From NCBI GenBank assembly GCA_036499825.1, contig DASYCZ010000015.1, positions 1 through 64,000 on the forward strand: 64,000 bases of DNA. Reading direction: 5' to 3'. Source of the DNA: Paradevosia sp036499825 (GTDB lineage: Bacteria > Pseudomonadota > Alphaproteobacteria > Rhizobiales > Devosiaceae). A program made the position numbers and the translations under genes. Position 1 is the stretch's first letter. The number at the start of each line of letters is the position of its first letter. Below, piece by piece: positions 52,528 through 61,625 of the stretch. Below the pieces are notes generated by a model, which was not told the origin of the DNA, ran no database searches, and was given only the letters and a program-made list of their open reading frames with translations.

Positions 52528-52546
52528 ATTCGTACAATTCACGAAT
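52528..52546. promoter_or_regulatory. Probable PutR (AsnC/Lrp-type) operator
   Basis: ATTCGT (52528-52533) and ACGAAT (52541-52546) are perfect inverted arms around seven bases, in the 141-base gap between divergent putA and putR. Lrp/AsnC family regulators bind such short dyads, and no other dyad of similar quality was seen in this gap. Confidence 0.55.
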
Positions 52547-52568
52547 AGACCAGCATTAGATCGTGATC

Positions 52569-53030
52569 ATGACGGATATCGACAAGATCGACCGCCGCAT
52601 TCTCAGGGAATTGCAGCTCGACGGGCGCATCAGCAACGCCGAACTGGCGCAGCGCGTCGGCCTGCCCCCGACCTCTACCAGCGACCGGGTGCGCCGGCTG
52701 CAGCGCCAGGGCTTCATCACCGGCTACGGCGCCCGGCTCGATCCGCACCTGTTGGGCTTCGATCTTTTGGTCTTTGTCGAGGTGTTGCTCGACAAGACCA
52801 CGCCCGATGTCTTCGACCGCTTCGCCCAGGCCGTGATCAAGGCGCCCGAAGTCCTCGAATGCCACATGGTCGCCGGCGGCTTCGACTACCTGGTCAAGAC
52901 CCGCCTCCCCGACATGATGGCCTACCGCCGCTTTTTGGGCGAGGTGCTGCTGGCCCTGCCGGGCGTGAAGGAAACGCGAACCTATGCGGTGATGGAAGAG
53001 GTGAAGAACGACGGGCCGTTGCCGCTGTAG
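52569..53030 (+). CDS. putR: AsnC/Lrp family regulator of putA (PutR)
   Basis: A 153-residue proline-responsive activator of putA by position. N-terminal helix-turn-helix (DKIDRRILRELQLDGRISNAELAQRVGLPPTSTSDRVRRLQRQGFI) and C-terminal RAM ligand domain (LLGFDLLVFVEVLLDKTTPDVFDRFAQAV, VLECHMVAGGFDYLVKTRLPDM) are complete. ATG 52569 is used; an upstream in-frame GTG is possible. It is divergent from putA over an inverted repeat, the arrangement reported for PutR in Agrobacterium and Rhodobacter. Confidence 0.9.
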   Translation: MTDIDKIDRRILRELQLDGRISNAELAQRVGLPPTSTSDRVRRLQRQGFITGYGARLDPHLLGFDLLVFVEVLLDKTTPDVFDRFAQAVIKAPEVLECHMVAGGFDYLVKTRLPDMMAYRRFLGEVLLALPGVKETRTYAVMEEVKNDGPLPL

Positions 53031-53424
53031 GGGGTGAGTCCGCCTGAGACGCCGGTGGCTCCGCACCCCTCACCCGCCGCTACGCGTCTCGCCTCCAATC
53101 GCCCTGGTGGGGCGAGGAGGCCGAGTGATGGGTGACTCGCCGCCATATGACCAGGGCCGCCATAGCCTATGCCTCCAGTCGCATCGAGCTTACGGCTCCA
53201 TCGCCCCTCGCCCCTTCGGGGAGAGGGAGCCCGACAGGGGGGTGAGGGGTGCAGCGAGCGCAGGAAGAGGAATGAATCCACCTGAGACATCGGTGGCTCC
53301 GCTACCCCTCACCCGCCGCTACGCGTCGACCTCTCCCCAGAGGGGCGAGGTGGGGGAGACATCGGCGCCCCCTTCATGCGGACCGCCGTGAAGATGTCCA
53401 ACAGGGTGTGGGGCTGCCCCCTGC
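53031..53424. repeat. 394-base repeat-rich intergenic region
   Basis: Between convergent putR and the M24 peptidase gene. A 54-55-base unit, beginning TGAGTCCGCCTGAGAC and ending CCGCCGCTACGCGTC, occurs at 53035-53088 and again at 53273-53327 with few changes. Between them are GC-rich hairpins (CCCCTCGCCCCTTCGGGGAG and others), partly complementary to the C-rich arms (CACCCCTCACCC versus GGGGTGAGGGGTG). It resembles a degenerate mosaic of family A-like units. No coding frame is convincing. Confidence 0.65.
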
Positions 53425-54519
53425 CTACGCCCTTGCCTGAAACGCGGTGCGGGGGAGTTCGGAGAGGACTTCGGCGCGGTTGCCGCGGATGATCACGATC
53501 TCTTCGAGCCTCAGGCCGAACTTGCCGTTGAGGTAGATGCCGGGCTCGATCGAAAACACATTGCCTTCCTCCAGCACCGCCTCATTGGTGGCGGTGATGT
53601 AGGGGGGCTCGTGCACGTCGATGCCGAGGCCATGGCCGGTGCGATGGAGGAAGAATTCGCCATAGCCGGCCTCGGTGATGACATCGCGCGCGGCCTTGTC
53701 GACATCTTTCGCCGCAACGCCCGGCTTGGCGGCGGCGATGGCGGCGGTGACGGCGCGTTCGAGCACGGCATGGACCTTCTCGAAATCCTCCGGCATGTCG
53801 CCGCAGACGGCGACGCGGGTCATGTCCGAGGGGTAACCGTCCTTGCGGCCGCCGATATCGATCAGCACCGCCTCATTGGCCTTCAGCATGCGGTTGCCGG
53901 TGTGGTGATGCGGGAACGCCCCGTTCTCGCCGAAACAGACGCTGGTGAACTCGGGCTTGGCACCATTGGCCTTGTAGAAATTGCGCACCACTTCGGCGAT
54001 CTGCAATTCGGTGACGCCGGGCCGGAGCGCTGCGAAAGCGGCCGCCATGGCGCCATCGTTGAGCACGGCGTTGGCCTTCAGCGCCTCGTATTCGGCCTCG
54101 TCCTTGTGGGCCCGCAGATAGCCGACGGTTTCGGCGGTGAACGTCCGGCGGGCGCCGGGGAGCGTATCGAGCACCAGCAGCGCGAAATCGGCGCGCATGG
54201 TTTCATCGAGCGCCAGCTTCAGCCCGTCCTTGCCGGTGCCGGCATCGCCGAGCAGCGCCATCAGGGCCGCGTTCGGCCCCTCGGCATCGCTCCAGGGATA
54301 AAAGGGCAGTTGGGTGACGAGACGCGAGCTGTCGACGTTGAGCGCCGGCATCAGGAAGCCGGCGTGATGCTGGGACACGATCAGCAGCACCGGCCGCTCG
54401 TCGCCATGCGGCGACAGGCCCGTCAGCCACAGCATGTGCGAGGAGGGACCGAGGACAACCAGATCGGTTTGGGTTTCCGCCATGCGCTCGCGCAGACGGT
54501 GCAGACGCTGTTCAGACAT
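53425..54519 (-). CDS. M24 family Xaa-Pro aminopeptidase
   Basis: Metallopeptidase expected to remove N-terminal residues preceding proline, 364 residues. The creatinase-type N-terminal domain is followed by the pita-bread catalytic domain. All five metal ligands can be traced: Asp in VLIDIGG, Asp in YPSDMTR, His in HRTGHGLGID, Glu in FSIEPGIY and Glu in LRLEEIVI. ATG 54519 has GAAGAAGA upstream; the frame extends 30 residues further but without support. It lies close to putA/putR, and its product could supply proline-containing peptides to that pathway, though this is only suggested by proximity. Confidence 0.88.
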   Translation of the reverse strand: MSEQRLHRLRERMAETQTDLVVLGPSSHMLWLTGLSPHGDERPVLLIVSQHHAGFLMPALNVDSSRLVTQLPFYPWSDAEGPNAALMALLGDAGTGKDGLKLALDETMRADFALLVLDTLPGARRTFTAETVGYLRAHKDEAEYEALKANAVLNDGAMAAAFAALRPGVTELQIAEVVRNFYKANGAKPEFTSVCFGENGAFPHHHTGNRMLKANEAVLIDIGGRKDGYPSDMTRVAVCGDMPEDFEKVHAVLERAVTAAIAAAKPGVAAKDVDKAARDVITEAGYGEFFLHRTGHGLGIDVHEPPYITATNEAVLEEGNVFSIEPGIYLNGKFGLRLEEIVIIRGNRAEVLSELPRTAFQARA

Positions 54520-54645
54520 CGTTCTTCTTCCGTTTGGGGGCCAGGACCCGAGACCACCAGGTGGCCTTGAGGACGGCACAATCGTCTTGCACGGGACGCA
54601 GAATCCCACTCCAGTGACTTATCAAGACAAGACCATGGATTCCAT

Positions 54646-55170
54646 ATGACCGATACCGCAATCGCCAAAGCCCTCACGGCGTTCGATGCCGCCATCGCCG
54701 CCGGCACCGAGGCCGAAGCGCCCTGGCGGGCGCTGGAAGCGTTCGCGCAAGTGGCTGTGGGCGCGAAGCTTTTCACCATTATGCGGATCGAAGGGGACAG
54801 CGAGGTTTCGGCACGGGTCTATTCCAGCAATCCCGGCAGCTATCCGGTTTCGGGCACCAAGCCGATCGAGCGGACCTACTGGTTCGAGACCCTCCACACC
54901 AGGCGCACGCCGTTCGTCGCCAACACCATAGGGGAACTCGCCAAGGTCTTCCCGGACCATGAGCTGATCTGGTCGCTGGGTTGCGGCTCGGTCATCAACT
55001 GGCCGGTGATCATCGGCGACGCCTGGGTGGGAACGGTCAATCTCCTCCACGAGGAGCACTACTACACGCCCGAGCGGGTCAAGGCTGCGGGCGCGCTGTC
55101 GCTGCCGGCAAAGACGGCGTTCCTCGCCGCGACGTTCCTCGGCAAAAAGCCAGGGCCGGGACGAATTTGA
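54646..55170 (+). CDS. GAF domain protein
   Basis: A 174-residue protein made of one GAF-type domain: core AVGAKLFTIMRIEGDSEVSARVYSSNPGSYPVSGTKPIE, then TPFVANTIGELAKVFPDHELIWSLGCGSVINWPVIIGDAWVGTVNLLHEEHYY. No output domain, transmembrane helix or signal peptide is present. Single-GAF proteins can bind small molecules or act as regulatory partners. It is divergent from the M24 peptidase gene, 126 bases away. Ligand and role unknown. Confidence 0.85.
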   Translation: MTDTAIAKALTAFDAAIAAGTEAEAPWRALEAFAQVAVGAKLFTIMRIEGDSEVSARVYSSNPGSYPVSGTKPIERTYWFETLHTRRTPFVANTIGELAKVFPDHELIWSLGCGSVINWPVIIGDAWVGTVNLLHEEHYYTPERVKAAGALSLPAKTAFLAATFLGKKPGPGRI

Positions 55171-55303
55171 TTCAACTGTTGCCACGTTAGACTCGCCCTC
55201 TTGCGACACGGCTGTTAGTGTCGCCGCCGAGGGACGGGTCGTTTCGTGAAATCAGCACGGCACCGTTAACGGGATATTCTGCATATTCAGCCGATTATCC
55301 CTT

Positions 55304-57262
55304 TTGCGCCGGACGGATGAGTGTTTGCCGCCGGCGGCTACAGGGAGCGGTGCTCTGCAGCTCAGTCGCGTAACGATTTGCGTTTGTATCCTGGGGTTGG
55401 CGGCGATTTCGGCGCCGCCTGCGTTTGCGTTCGATCTGTTCGGCCTCAAGCTGTTCGACGATCAGAGCGACAAGGACACCGACGCCGTCATCGCCGATCC
55501 GGTGAAATACAGCGTCACTTTCGAGGCCGGCACGGCGCCGGGCGACGTCGCCTCCGCCGCGCAAAATGCCTCCGCCCTGATGTCGGGGCAGAACGAGCCC
55601 GCTTCGGGCTCCGCGGGCCTGGTGGCCAGCGCGCGGGGCGATTATCGCCGCATCATCGCGGCGCTCTACGACCAGGGCTATTACGGCGGCACGGTCAATA
55701 TCTTCGTCAATGGCAGGGAAGCGGCCGGGCTGCAGCCCGACGCCAATCTGGCCCAGCCGGTCGCGGTCAGGATCGTGGTCAATAGCGGGCCGCTGTTTCA
55801 TTTCCGCAACCTCGCCATCATCAACCGGGCGCCCGAAACCACCGACGAGGCCGACAAGGTCGACAGCCCCGAGAGCCAGGGCTACGCCATGGGCGCGGTG
55901 GCCAAATCGAGCGTGGTGCTGAAGGCCGAGCAGTTGCAGGTCAATGCCTGGCGACAGCAGGGCTTTCCAATGGCCAAGGCCGGCGAGCGGCAGGTCGTCG
56001 CCGACCACGCCACCAACAGCGTCGACGTCATCATCCGCATCGATCCCAACCGGCAGGCGGCCATCGGCCCCGTCCGGGTCACCGGCACCGAGAACATGGA
56101 CCCCGAATTCGTGGCCCAGCAGACGGGCCTGGTGGTGGGCGAGCCCTATGATCCCGATACCATCGCCAAGGCCCAGAAGCGCCTGAACCGGCTGGAAGTG
56201 TTCAAGTCGATGCGCATCCAGCCCGACGACGCCATCCGCGCCGACGGCCTGCTGCCCTTCAACGTCATCGTGCAGGAGCAGGCGCTGAACCGCTTCGGCG
56301 TGGGCGCCACGTTCTCGACGGTCGATGGCTTTGGCGTCGAGGGCTCGTATCTGCGGCGCAATATCTTCGGCCATGCCGAGCGCCTGCAGCTCGACGCCAA
56401 GGTGGCGGGCATCGCCTTTCCGATCGACACCGCCGATTTCGACTATGCGTTTGGCGGCACGTTCACCAAGCCGGGCCTCTTCACGCCGGACACCGACCTC
56501 GTCGCCGCCATCGGGGCCGAGCGGACGGTGCTCGATAATTACACCGAAACCTCGGTGTCGGGCCGCGTCGGCCTCACCCATATGCTCACCGACCAGGTGA
56601 CGCTCGATGGCGGGCTGACCGCCGAACGCTCGCGCTTCGACGACGATTTCGGCACGCGCGACTTCGCCACCATCGGCGCCTATGGGGGCGTTACCCTCGA
56701 TACGCGCGACGACCCGAACGATGCGCATGAGGGCTGGTATGCCAATGCGACCTTCGAGCCGTTCTATGAATTGAACTACGGCAATCTGATCGGGCGGGCG
56801 ACCGCCGAGGCGCGGACCTATTTCGGCTTCACCGAAGACGACAAGCTCGTGCTCGCGGGCCGCGTCAAGGTCGGTGCACTGCTCGGGCCCGATCTCAGCG
56901 AGATACCGCCCGACAAGCTGTTCTTCGCCGGCGGCGGCGGCTCGGTCCGCGGCTACGGTTTCAAATCCATCGGCGTGGATGGCCCCAACAACACGGTCAC
57001 GGGCGGCCGTTATCTGCTCGAAGGCTCGCTGGAGGCCCGCTACAAGGTCACCAACGATATCGGCGTCGTCGGCTTCCTCGATGGCGGCTATGTGGCGGCC
57101 GATACCTTCCCGGGCCTCGAAGACCTCAGGGTGGGCGCAGGCATTGGGGTGCGGTACTATACGGGCCTGGGACCGCTGCGGCTCGACGCCGCCATTCCGC
57201 TCAACCGGCGGCCGGGCGATCCGAAATACGCGATCTATGTCGGCATAGGACAGGCGTTTTGA
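55304..57262 (+). CDS. tamA: TamA, Omp85-family outer membrane assembly protein
   Basis: Outer-membrane component of the translocation and assembly module, which with TamB helps place outer-membrane proteins and lipids. The 652-residue protein has a signal peptide (ICVCILGLAAISAPPAFA), POTRA-type repeats (VKYSVTFEAG, AAIGPVRVTGTENMDPEF and others) and a C-terminal 16-strand-type barrel, with the L6 motif region FFAGGGGSVRGYGFKS and the final Phe. No ATG starts this frame near the signal peptide; TTG 55304 or 55325 are possible, and CTG 55355 has GGGAG 7 bases upstream. I used 55304 for the coordinates; the real start is uncertain within these 18 codons. It overlaps tamB by 4 bases. Confidence 0.9.
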   Translation: MRRTDECLPPAATGSGALQLSRVTICVCILGLAAISAPPAFAFDLFGLKLFDDQSDKDTDAVIADPVKYSVTFEAGTAPGDVASAAQNASALMSGQNEPASGSAGLVASARGDYRRIIAALYDQGYYGGTVNIFVNGREAAGLQPDANLAQPVAVRIVVNSGPLFHFRNLAIINRAPETTDEADKVDSPESQGYAMGAVAKSSVVLKAEQLQVNAWRQQGFPMAKAGERQVVADHATNSVDVIIRIDPNRQAAIGPVRVTGTENMDPEFVAQQTGLVVGEPYDPDTIAKAQKRLNRLEVFKSMRIQPDDAIRADGLLPFNVIVQEQALNRFGVGATFSTVDGFGVEGSYLRRNIFGHAERLQLDAKVAGIAFPIDTADFDYAFGGTFTKPGLFTPDTDLVAAIGAERTVLDNYTETSVSGRVGLTHMLTDQVTLDGGLTAERSRFDDDFGTRDFATIGAYGGVTLDTRDDPNDAHEGWYANATFEPFYELNYGNLIGRATAEARTYFGFTEDDKLVLAGRVKVGALLGPDLSEIPPDKLFFAGGGGSVRGYGFKSIGVDGPNNTVTGGRYLLEGSLEARYKVTNDIGVVGFLDGGYVAADTFPGLEDLRVGAGIGVRYYTGLGPLRLDAAIPLNRRPGDPKYAIYVGIGQAF

Positions 57263-60200
57263 GACGGCTGCTCGCGGCACTACTGGTCGGGCTGGCATTG
57301 CTGATGGCGATGCCGCTCATCGTCATGGCGCAGGCCGATCAGGACCCGGAGGCGCAAAAATCGGCCTTCCTGCGCTTCGTGCAGGACCGGCTGTCGACGC
57401 CGGACCGCATCATCCGCATCTCCAATATCGATGGCGCGCTCTCCTCCGATGCCTCGATCGGCGAAATCACGGTGGCGGATTCCGAAGGCGTCTGGCTCAG
57501 GATAAGCAAGGCAACGATCAACTGGAACCAGGGCGCACTGCTGTTCGGCCGGCTGGAGGTCAACTCCCTCGCCGCCGAGCAGATTGACGTCATCCGCAAT
57601 CCGGCGCCAGCCAAGCAGGATCCGGGGCTGCCGGCACCCGAGGCCGGCGGCTTCTCTGTGCCGCAACTGCCGGTGGCGGTGATCCTCAAGCAGCTTTCCG
57701 TGCCCAAGGTGACATTCGGGGACTCGGTCTTTGGGCTGGGCTCCCAGATTTCCGTCACCGGCAACATCACCCTCGATGGCGGCTCGCTGGATTCGGCGCT
57801 CAACATCATCCGCCTCGATGGTCCGGGCGGCACGCTCGACGCAAAGGCCAAGTTCGCCAAGGACACGCAGAACCTCGATCTCGGCTTGACCCTGACCGAG
57901 CCCAAGGATGGCATTATCGCCAACCTGCTCAGGATCGAGGGACGGCCCGACGTCAAGCTGACCGTCACGGGCAGCGGGCCGGTAACCAATCTCAAGACCG
58001 ACCTCAGCCTCGATGCCGACGGCAAACGGGCCCTGACGGGCGTCGCCACCATCGCGCAAGGCACGACCGGCATGACGATCGCGACGGATCTGCGCGGCCC
58101 GATCGCCGATCTGGTGGCGGTGCCCTTCCGGCCGTTCTTCGGCGCCGAAACCGCGCTGACCGCCAATGCGCTGCTGCGCCAGGAAGGCGGCGTCACCCTG
58201 ACCGGCCTGACGCTGAGCGGCGGGCAGCTCTCGCTCAATGCCGATGCCGAGACCACCAAGGACGGGTTCCTGCGCAGCCTCATGCTCAAGGCCAATATCG
58301 ATGGCAAGGGCAACCAGGTGACGCTGCCGGTGCCGGGCGCCATGACGCAGGTCGATACCGCCGCCATCGCCATCGATTTCGGCGCCGATGGCAGCGACAA
58401 CTGGACCAGCAGCGTCAATGTGGCGGGTTTCGAGACGCCCGGGCTCAAGGCCCAGACCCTCAAGATCCTGGCCAATGGCGTTGCGGCCAATCTCGACGAT
58501 GCGGCGACGCGGCGCGTGACCTTCAACACCGATGGCGAACTCGACGGCATCACCACATCGAGCCCCGATATGCAGGCGGCGCTGGGCGACACTATCGGCT
58601 TCGGCGTCGCGGGCCTGTGGAATGCCGGCCAGCCGGTGCAGCTGGCGCAGGTGCGGCTCGAAGGCAAGGCGCTGACGCTGGCGCTCAAGGGCGTCATCGA
58701 CAACTGGGTCTATGATGGCGACGTGGCGGTGAAGACCGCGAGCATTTCGCCGTTCTCCGGCGTTGCGGGGCGCCCGCTTTCGGGGGCGCTGAGCCTTCTC
58801 GCCAAGGGCACGATCAGCCCGCTGATCGGCGGCTTCAACCTGACGCTGGACGGCACGGGCGACAACCTCACCATCGGCGACACCACCGCCGACAAATTGC
58901 TGGCCGGCCAGGTGCGGTTGACCGGCGGGGTGGCCCGCACGGAAACCGGGCTCGAAGCCCATGCGTTCCGCATTGCCAACGACCAGGTGCAGGTCGATGC
59001 CGACGGGACTTTCGCCACTGGCAATGCCGATTTTACCTTCGGGCTGGGGCTGGCCGATCTGGGCCTGCTGTCGCCTCAGGCGAGCGGCAGGCTGACCGCC
59101 AAGGGCACGGCCAGGGGCACGGGCGACACCGTGGCCCTGGCGTTCAACGCCGAGGTACCCAACGGCGCCCTGGCGCGGCGCGTGCTGCAGAAGGGCACTT
59201 TCGGTTTCAATGGCACGCTGACGGGCGGCGATATCGCCGGCAAGTTGAGTGGTGACGCCTTCCTCGACGGCTTCCGGGTGTCCCTGGGCGCCGATGTTGC
59301 GGCCAATGCCGACAGCAAGCGCCTCAGCAATCTCAGTTTCGAAGCCGGCGGCACCAAGCTGACCGGAGACATCGCGCAGGACCAGGCGGGGCTGCTGACG
59401 GCCCAGCTCGATCTCAATTCCAGCAATGTCACCACCGCCGCCGCGCTGCTTTTGACCGAGGCCACGGGCGCTGCAAATGCCTCGATCACGCTCAGCCCGG
59501 TGAATGGCGAACAGAGCGCGACGATGAAGGGCAGCGTGCGCAATCTTGTCGCCTCCGGCGCCAGCATCGGCCAGGCCGATATCGCAGCCAGCATCGCTGA
59601 TCTCTTCGGCGTGCCCGAAGTCGAGGGCACTGTCTCGGGCAGCAATATCAGCGCCGGCGGCGTCAACGTCGCCAGGCTCAACGCCAAGGCCAATCGCAGT
59701 GACGACACCACGGGCTTCGATGCGCAGGCATCGCTGACCAACGGCACGGCGCTTGACGTGGCGGGGGCGCTGTCGCCGCTCGACCAGGGTTACAAACTGG
59801 CGCTCGACCGCGCCAACCTGACCCAGGGTGCGCTCGCCGCCAGGCTGGCGCGGCCGGCGGCCCTGACGGTGAACGGCCAGAGCGTCAGCATGGACGCCGT
59901 CCAGTTCAACGTGGGCACCGGCAGCATCACCGCCACCGGCACGGCCGGCGATGCGCTCGACATCAACCTGGCGATCCGGGCCCTGCCCCTGTCGATCGCC
60001 AATGCGGTGGCGCCGGACCTGGCATTGGGCGGCACGCTCAACGGCACGGCCAGGATCGGAGGCACCGCCAAGGCGCCGCAGGCAACGTTCCAGCTGGCCG
60101 GTGACGGCATCGATGCCGCGGCGGTGCGTCCGCTGGGCATTTCGCCCATCAGTTTTTCGGCCAATGGCAGCTTCGCCAATAATGCGGTGACGCTGGCGGC

Positions 60201-61575
60201 GCTGCGCGCCAATGGGGCCGGCGGGCTCAATCTCTCCGGCAGCGGCACGGTGCCGCTCGCCGGCAACGGGCTTGCGGTCACACTCAATGGTTCGGCGCCG
60301 CTATCGCTGGCCAACCGCTTCGTCGCCGATCGCGGCGGCCAGGCGAGCGGCACGCTGACGCTCAACGCCAGGGCCACCGGCAGCATCGCGGCGCCCAAGT
60401 TCGCCGGCGAGGTTTCAACCCGGGGCGCCCAATATGTCGATCCGCAACTGAACCTCAGGCTCAACGACATCACCGGCAGCGCCACGCTCACCGGCGACAG
60501 CGTCACCATCAACGCGCTCAACGCCGCGTTGGCGACGGGCGGCACAGTGGGGGTTTCGGGCACCGTATCGCTGCAGGGCCCGAGCTATCCGGCTAATCTT
60601 GCCATCAAGCTCAACTCGGCGCGTTATGCCGATGGCAGCCTCTTGGTGGCAACCGTATCGGGCAATCTGGCGCTGACCGGCCCGTTGACGCGCAGCCCGC
60701 TGCTGGCCGGCAATATCGCGGTCGAGAAAGCCGATCTCAGTATTCCCGAGCGCATAGGGGGCGGCGCGACGCTCATCGACGTCACCCACAAGGATGTTCC
60801 CAAGGCCGTGGCGCAGACGCTGGCGCGCGCCGATATCGACAAGCCCGGCGCGGCGCCGACACCGCGGGACCGGCCGTCGATCCTGCAGCTTAACGTCAAC
60901 ATCACGGCGCCCAACCAGATCTTCCTGCGCGGGCGCGGGCTCGATGCGGAACTGGGCGGCTCGGTGCGGCTGACGGGGCCGGCCACCGATATCCAGCCGG
61001 TGGGCGGCTTCAACCTCATTCGCGGGCGCCTCTCCATCCTGGGGCAGCGCGTCACCTTCGAAAGCGGCAGCGTGACGCTGGTGGGCGATCTCGATCCTTA
61101 TGTGAACCTGGTGGCGCGCACCGAGGGCGACGACATCACGGTGTTCGTGACGGTGGCGGGACGGGCCTCCGAAATCCAGGTGACGTTCTCCTCGACGCCG
61201 GAACTGCCGCAGGACGAAGTGCTCTCCCGGCTCATCTTCAAGCGCTCGATGGACCAGTTGTCACCCTTGCAGCTCGCCAAGCTCGCGGGCGCGGCGGCAA
61301 GCCTTGCGGGTGGCGGCGGGGGCTCGCTGGTCGATAGCCTCCGCGATGCGGCAGGGCTTTCCGACCTCGATGTCGTCACCGACGACAAGGGCAATGTGGC
61401 GGTGCAGGCCGGCACCTACATCCAGGACAATATCTATCTGGGCGTGCAGGCCGGCGCTAACGGACAGAGCAAGGTGACGGTCAATCTCGACATCACCGGC
61501 AACCTCAAGGCCAAGGGCTCGGTCGGCGCCGACGGCAATTCCGATATCGGCGTGTTCTACGAGAAAGACTATTAG
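57259..61575 (+). CDS. tamB: TamB, translocation and assembly module inner membrane protein
   Basis: Long periplasm-spanning protein that reaches from the inner membrane to TamA and conducts lipids or assists outer-membrane protein insertion. The 1438 residues have an N-terminal membrane anchor (LLAALLVGLALLMAMPLIVMA) and a very long region of beta-helical repeats with the pattern of DUF490/AsmA-like groove proteins, rich in Ala, Gly, Thr and Asp. The C-terminal DUF490 domain shows FNLIRGRLSILGQRVTFESGSVTLVGDLDPYVNLVA and ends DIGVFYEKDY. The start is TTG 57259, overlapping the tamA stop (TTGA). Its TAG stop begins a family B half element. Confidence 0.93.
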   Translation: MRRLLAALLVGLALLMAMPLIVMAQADQDPEAQKSAFLRFVQDRLSTPDRIIRISNIDGALSSDASIGEITVADSEGVWLRISKATINWNQGALLFGRLEVNSLAAEQIDVIRNPAPAKQDPGLPAPEAGGFSVPQLPVAVILKQLSVPKVTFGDSVFGLGSQISVTGNITLDGGSLDSALNIIRLDGPGGTLDAKAKFAKDTQNLDLGLTLTEPKDGIIANLLRIEGRPDVKLTVTGSGPVTNLKTDLSLDADGKRALTGVATIAQGTTGMTIATDLRGPIADLVAVPFRPFFGAETALTANALLRQEGGVTLTGLTLSGGQLSLNADAETTKDGFLRSLMLKANIDGKGNQVTLPVPGAMTQVDTAAIAIDFGADGSDNWTSSVNVAGFETPGLKAQTLKILANGVAANLDDAATRRVTFNTDGELDGITTSSPDMQAALGDTIGFGVAGLWNAGQPVQLAQVRLEGKALTLALKGVIDNWVYDGDVAVKTASISPFSGVAGRPLSGALSLLAKGTISPLIGGFNLTLDGTGDNLTIGDTTADKLLAGQVRLTGGVARTETGLEAHAFRIANDQVQVDADGTFATGNADFTFGLGLADLGLLSPQASGRLTAKGTARGTGDTVALAFNAEVPNGALARRVLQKGTFGFNGTLTGGDIAGKLSGDAFLDGFRVSLGADVAANADSKRLSNLSFEAGGTKLTGDIAQDQAGLLTAQLDLNSSNVTTAAALLLTEATGAANASITLSPVNGEQSATMKGSVRNLVASGASIGQADIAASIADLFGVPEVEGTVSGSNISAGGVNVARLNAKANRSDDTTGFDAQASLTNGTALDVAGALSPLDQGYKLALDRANLTQGALAARLARPAALTVNGQSVSMDAVQFNVGTGSITATGTAGDALDINLAIRALPLSIANAVAPDLALGGTLNGTARIGGTAKAPQATFQLAGDGIDAAAVRPLGISPISFSANGSFANNAVTLAALRANGAGGLNLSGSGTVPLAGNGLAVTLNGSAPLSLANRFVADRGGQASGTLTLNARATGSIAAPKFAGEVSTRGAQYVDPQLNLRLNDITGSATLTGDSVTINALNAALATGGTVGVSGTVSLQGPSYPANLAIKLNSARYADGSLLVATVSGNLALTGPLTRSPLLAGNIAVEKADLSIPERIGGGATLIDVTHKDVPKAVAQTLARADIDKPGAAPTPRDRPSILQLNVNITAPNQIFLRGRGLDAELGGSVRLTGPATDIQPVGGFNLIRGRLSILGQRVTFESGSVTLVGDLDPYVNLVARTEGDDITVFVTVAGRASEIQVTFSSTPELPQDEVLSRLIFKRSMDQLSPLQLAKLAGAAASLAGGGGGSLVDSLRDAAGLSDLDVVTDDKGNVAVQAGTYIQDNIYLGVQAGANGQSKVTVNLDITGNLKAKGSVGADGNSDIGVFYEKDY

Positions 61576-61625
61576 TTTTCAGGAAAGTGGATGCCACTTT
61601 CCCGAAGACGCGATCGAACACTCTA
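61573..61625. repeat. Family B half element
   Basis: TAG (61573, stop of tamB), then the hairpin GGAAAGTGG/CCACTTTCC with loop ATG, then a diverged spacer and CTCTA (61621-61625), whose complement contains the TAG that stops the convergent copCD gene. It has only the second hairpin of the full 105-bp elements, and fills the gap completely. Confidence 0.8.

Noticed and set aside
55317..55373. ATG near the tamA start
   Set aside because: This ATG is in another frame and stops after 18 codons. It cannot start tamA.
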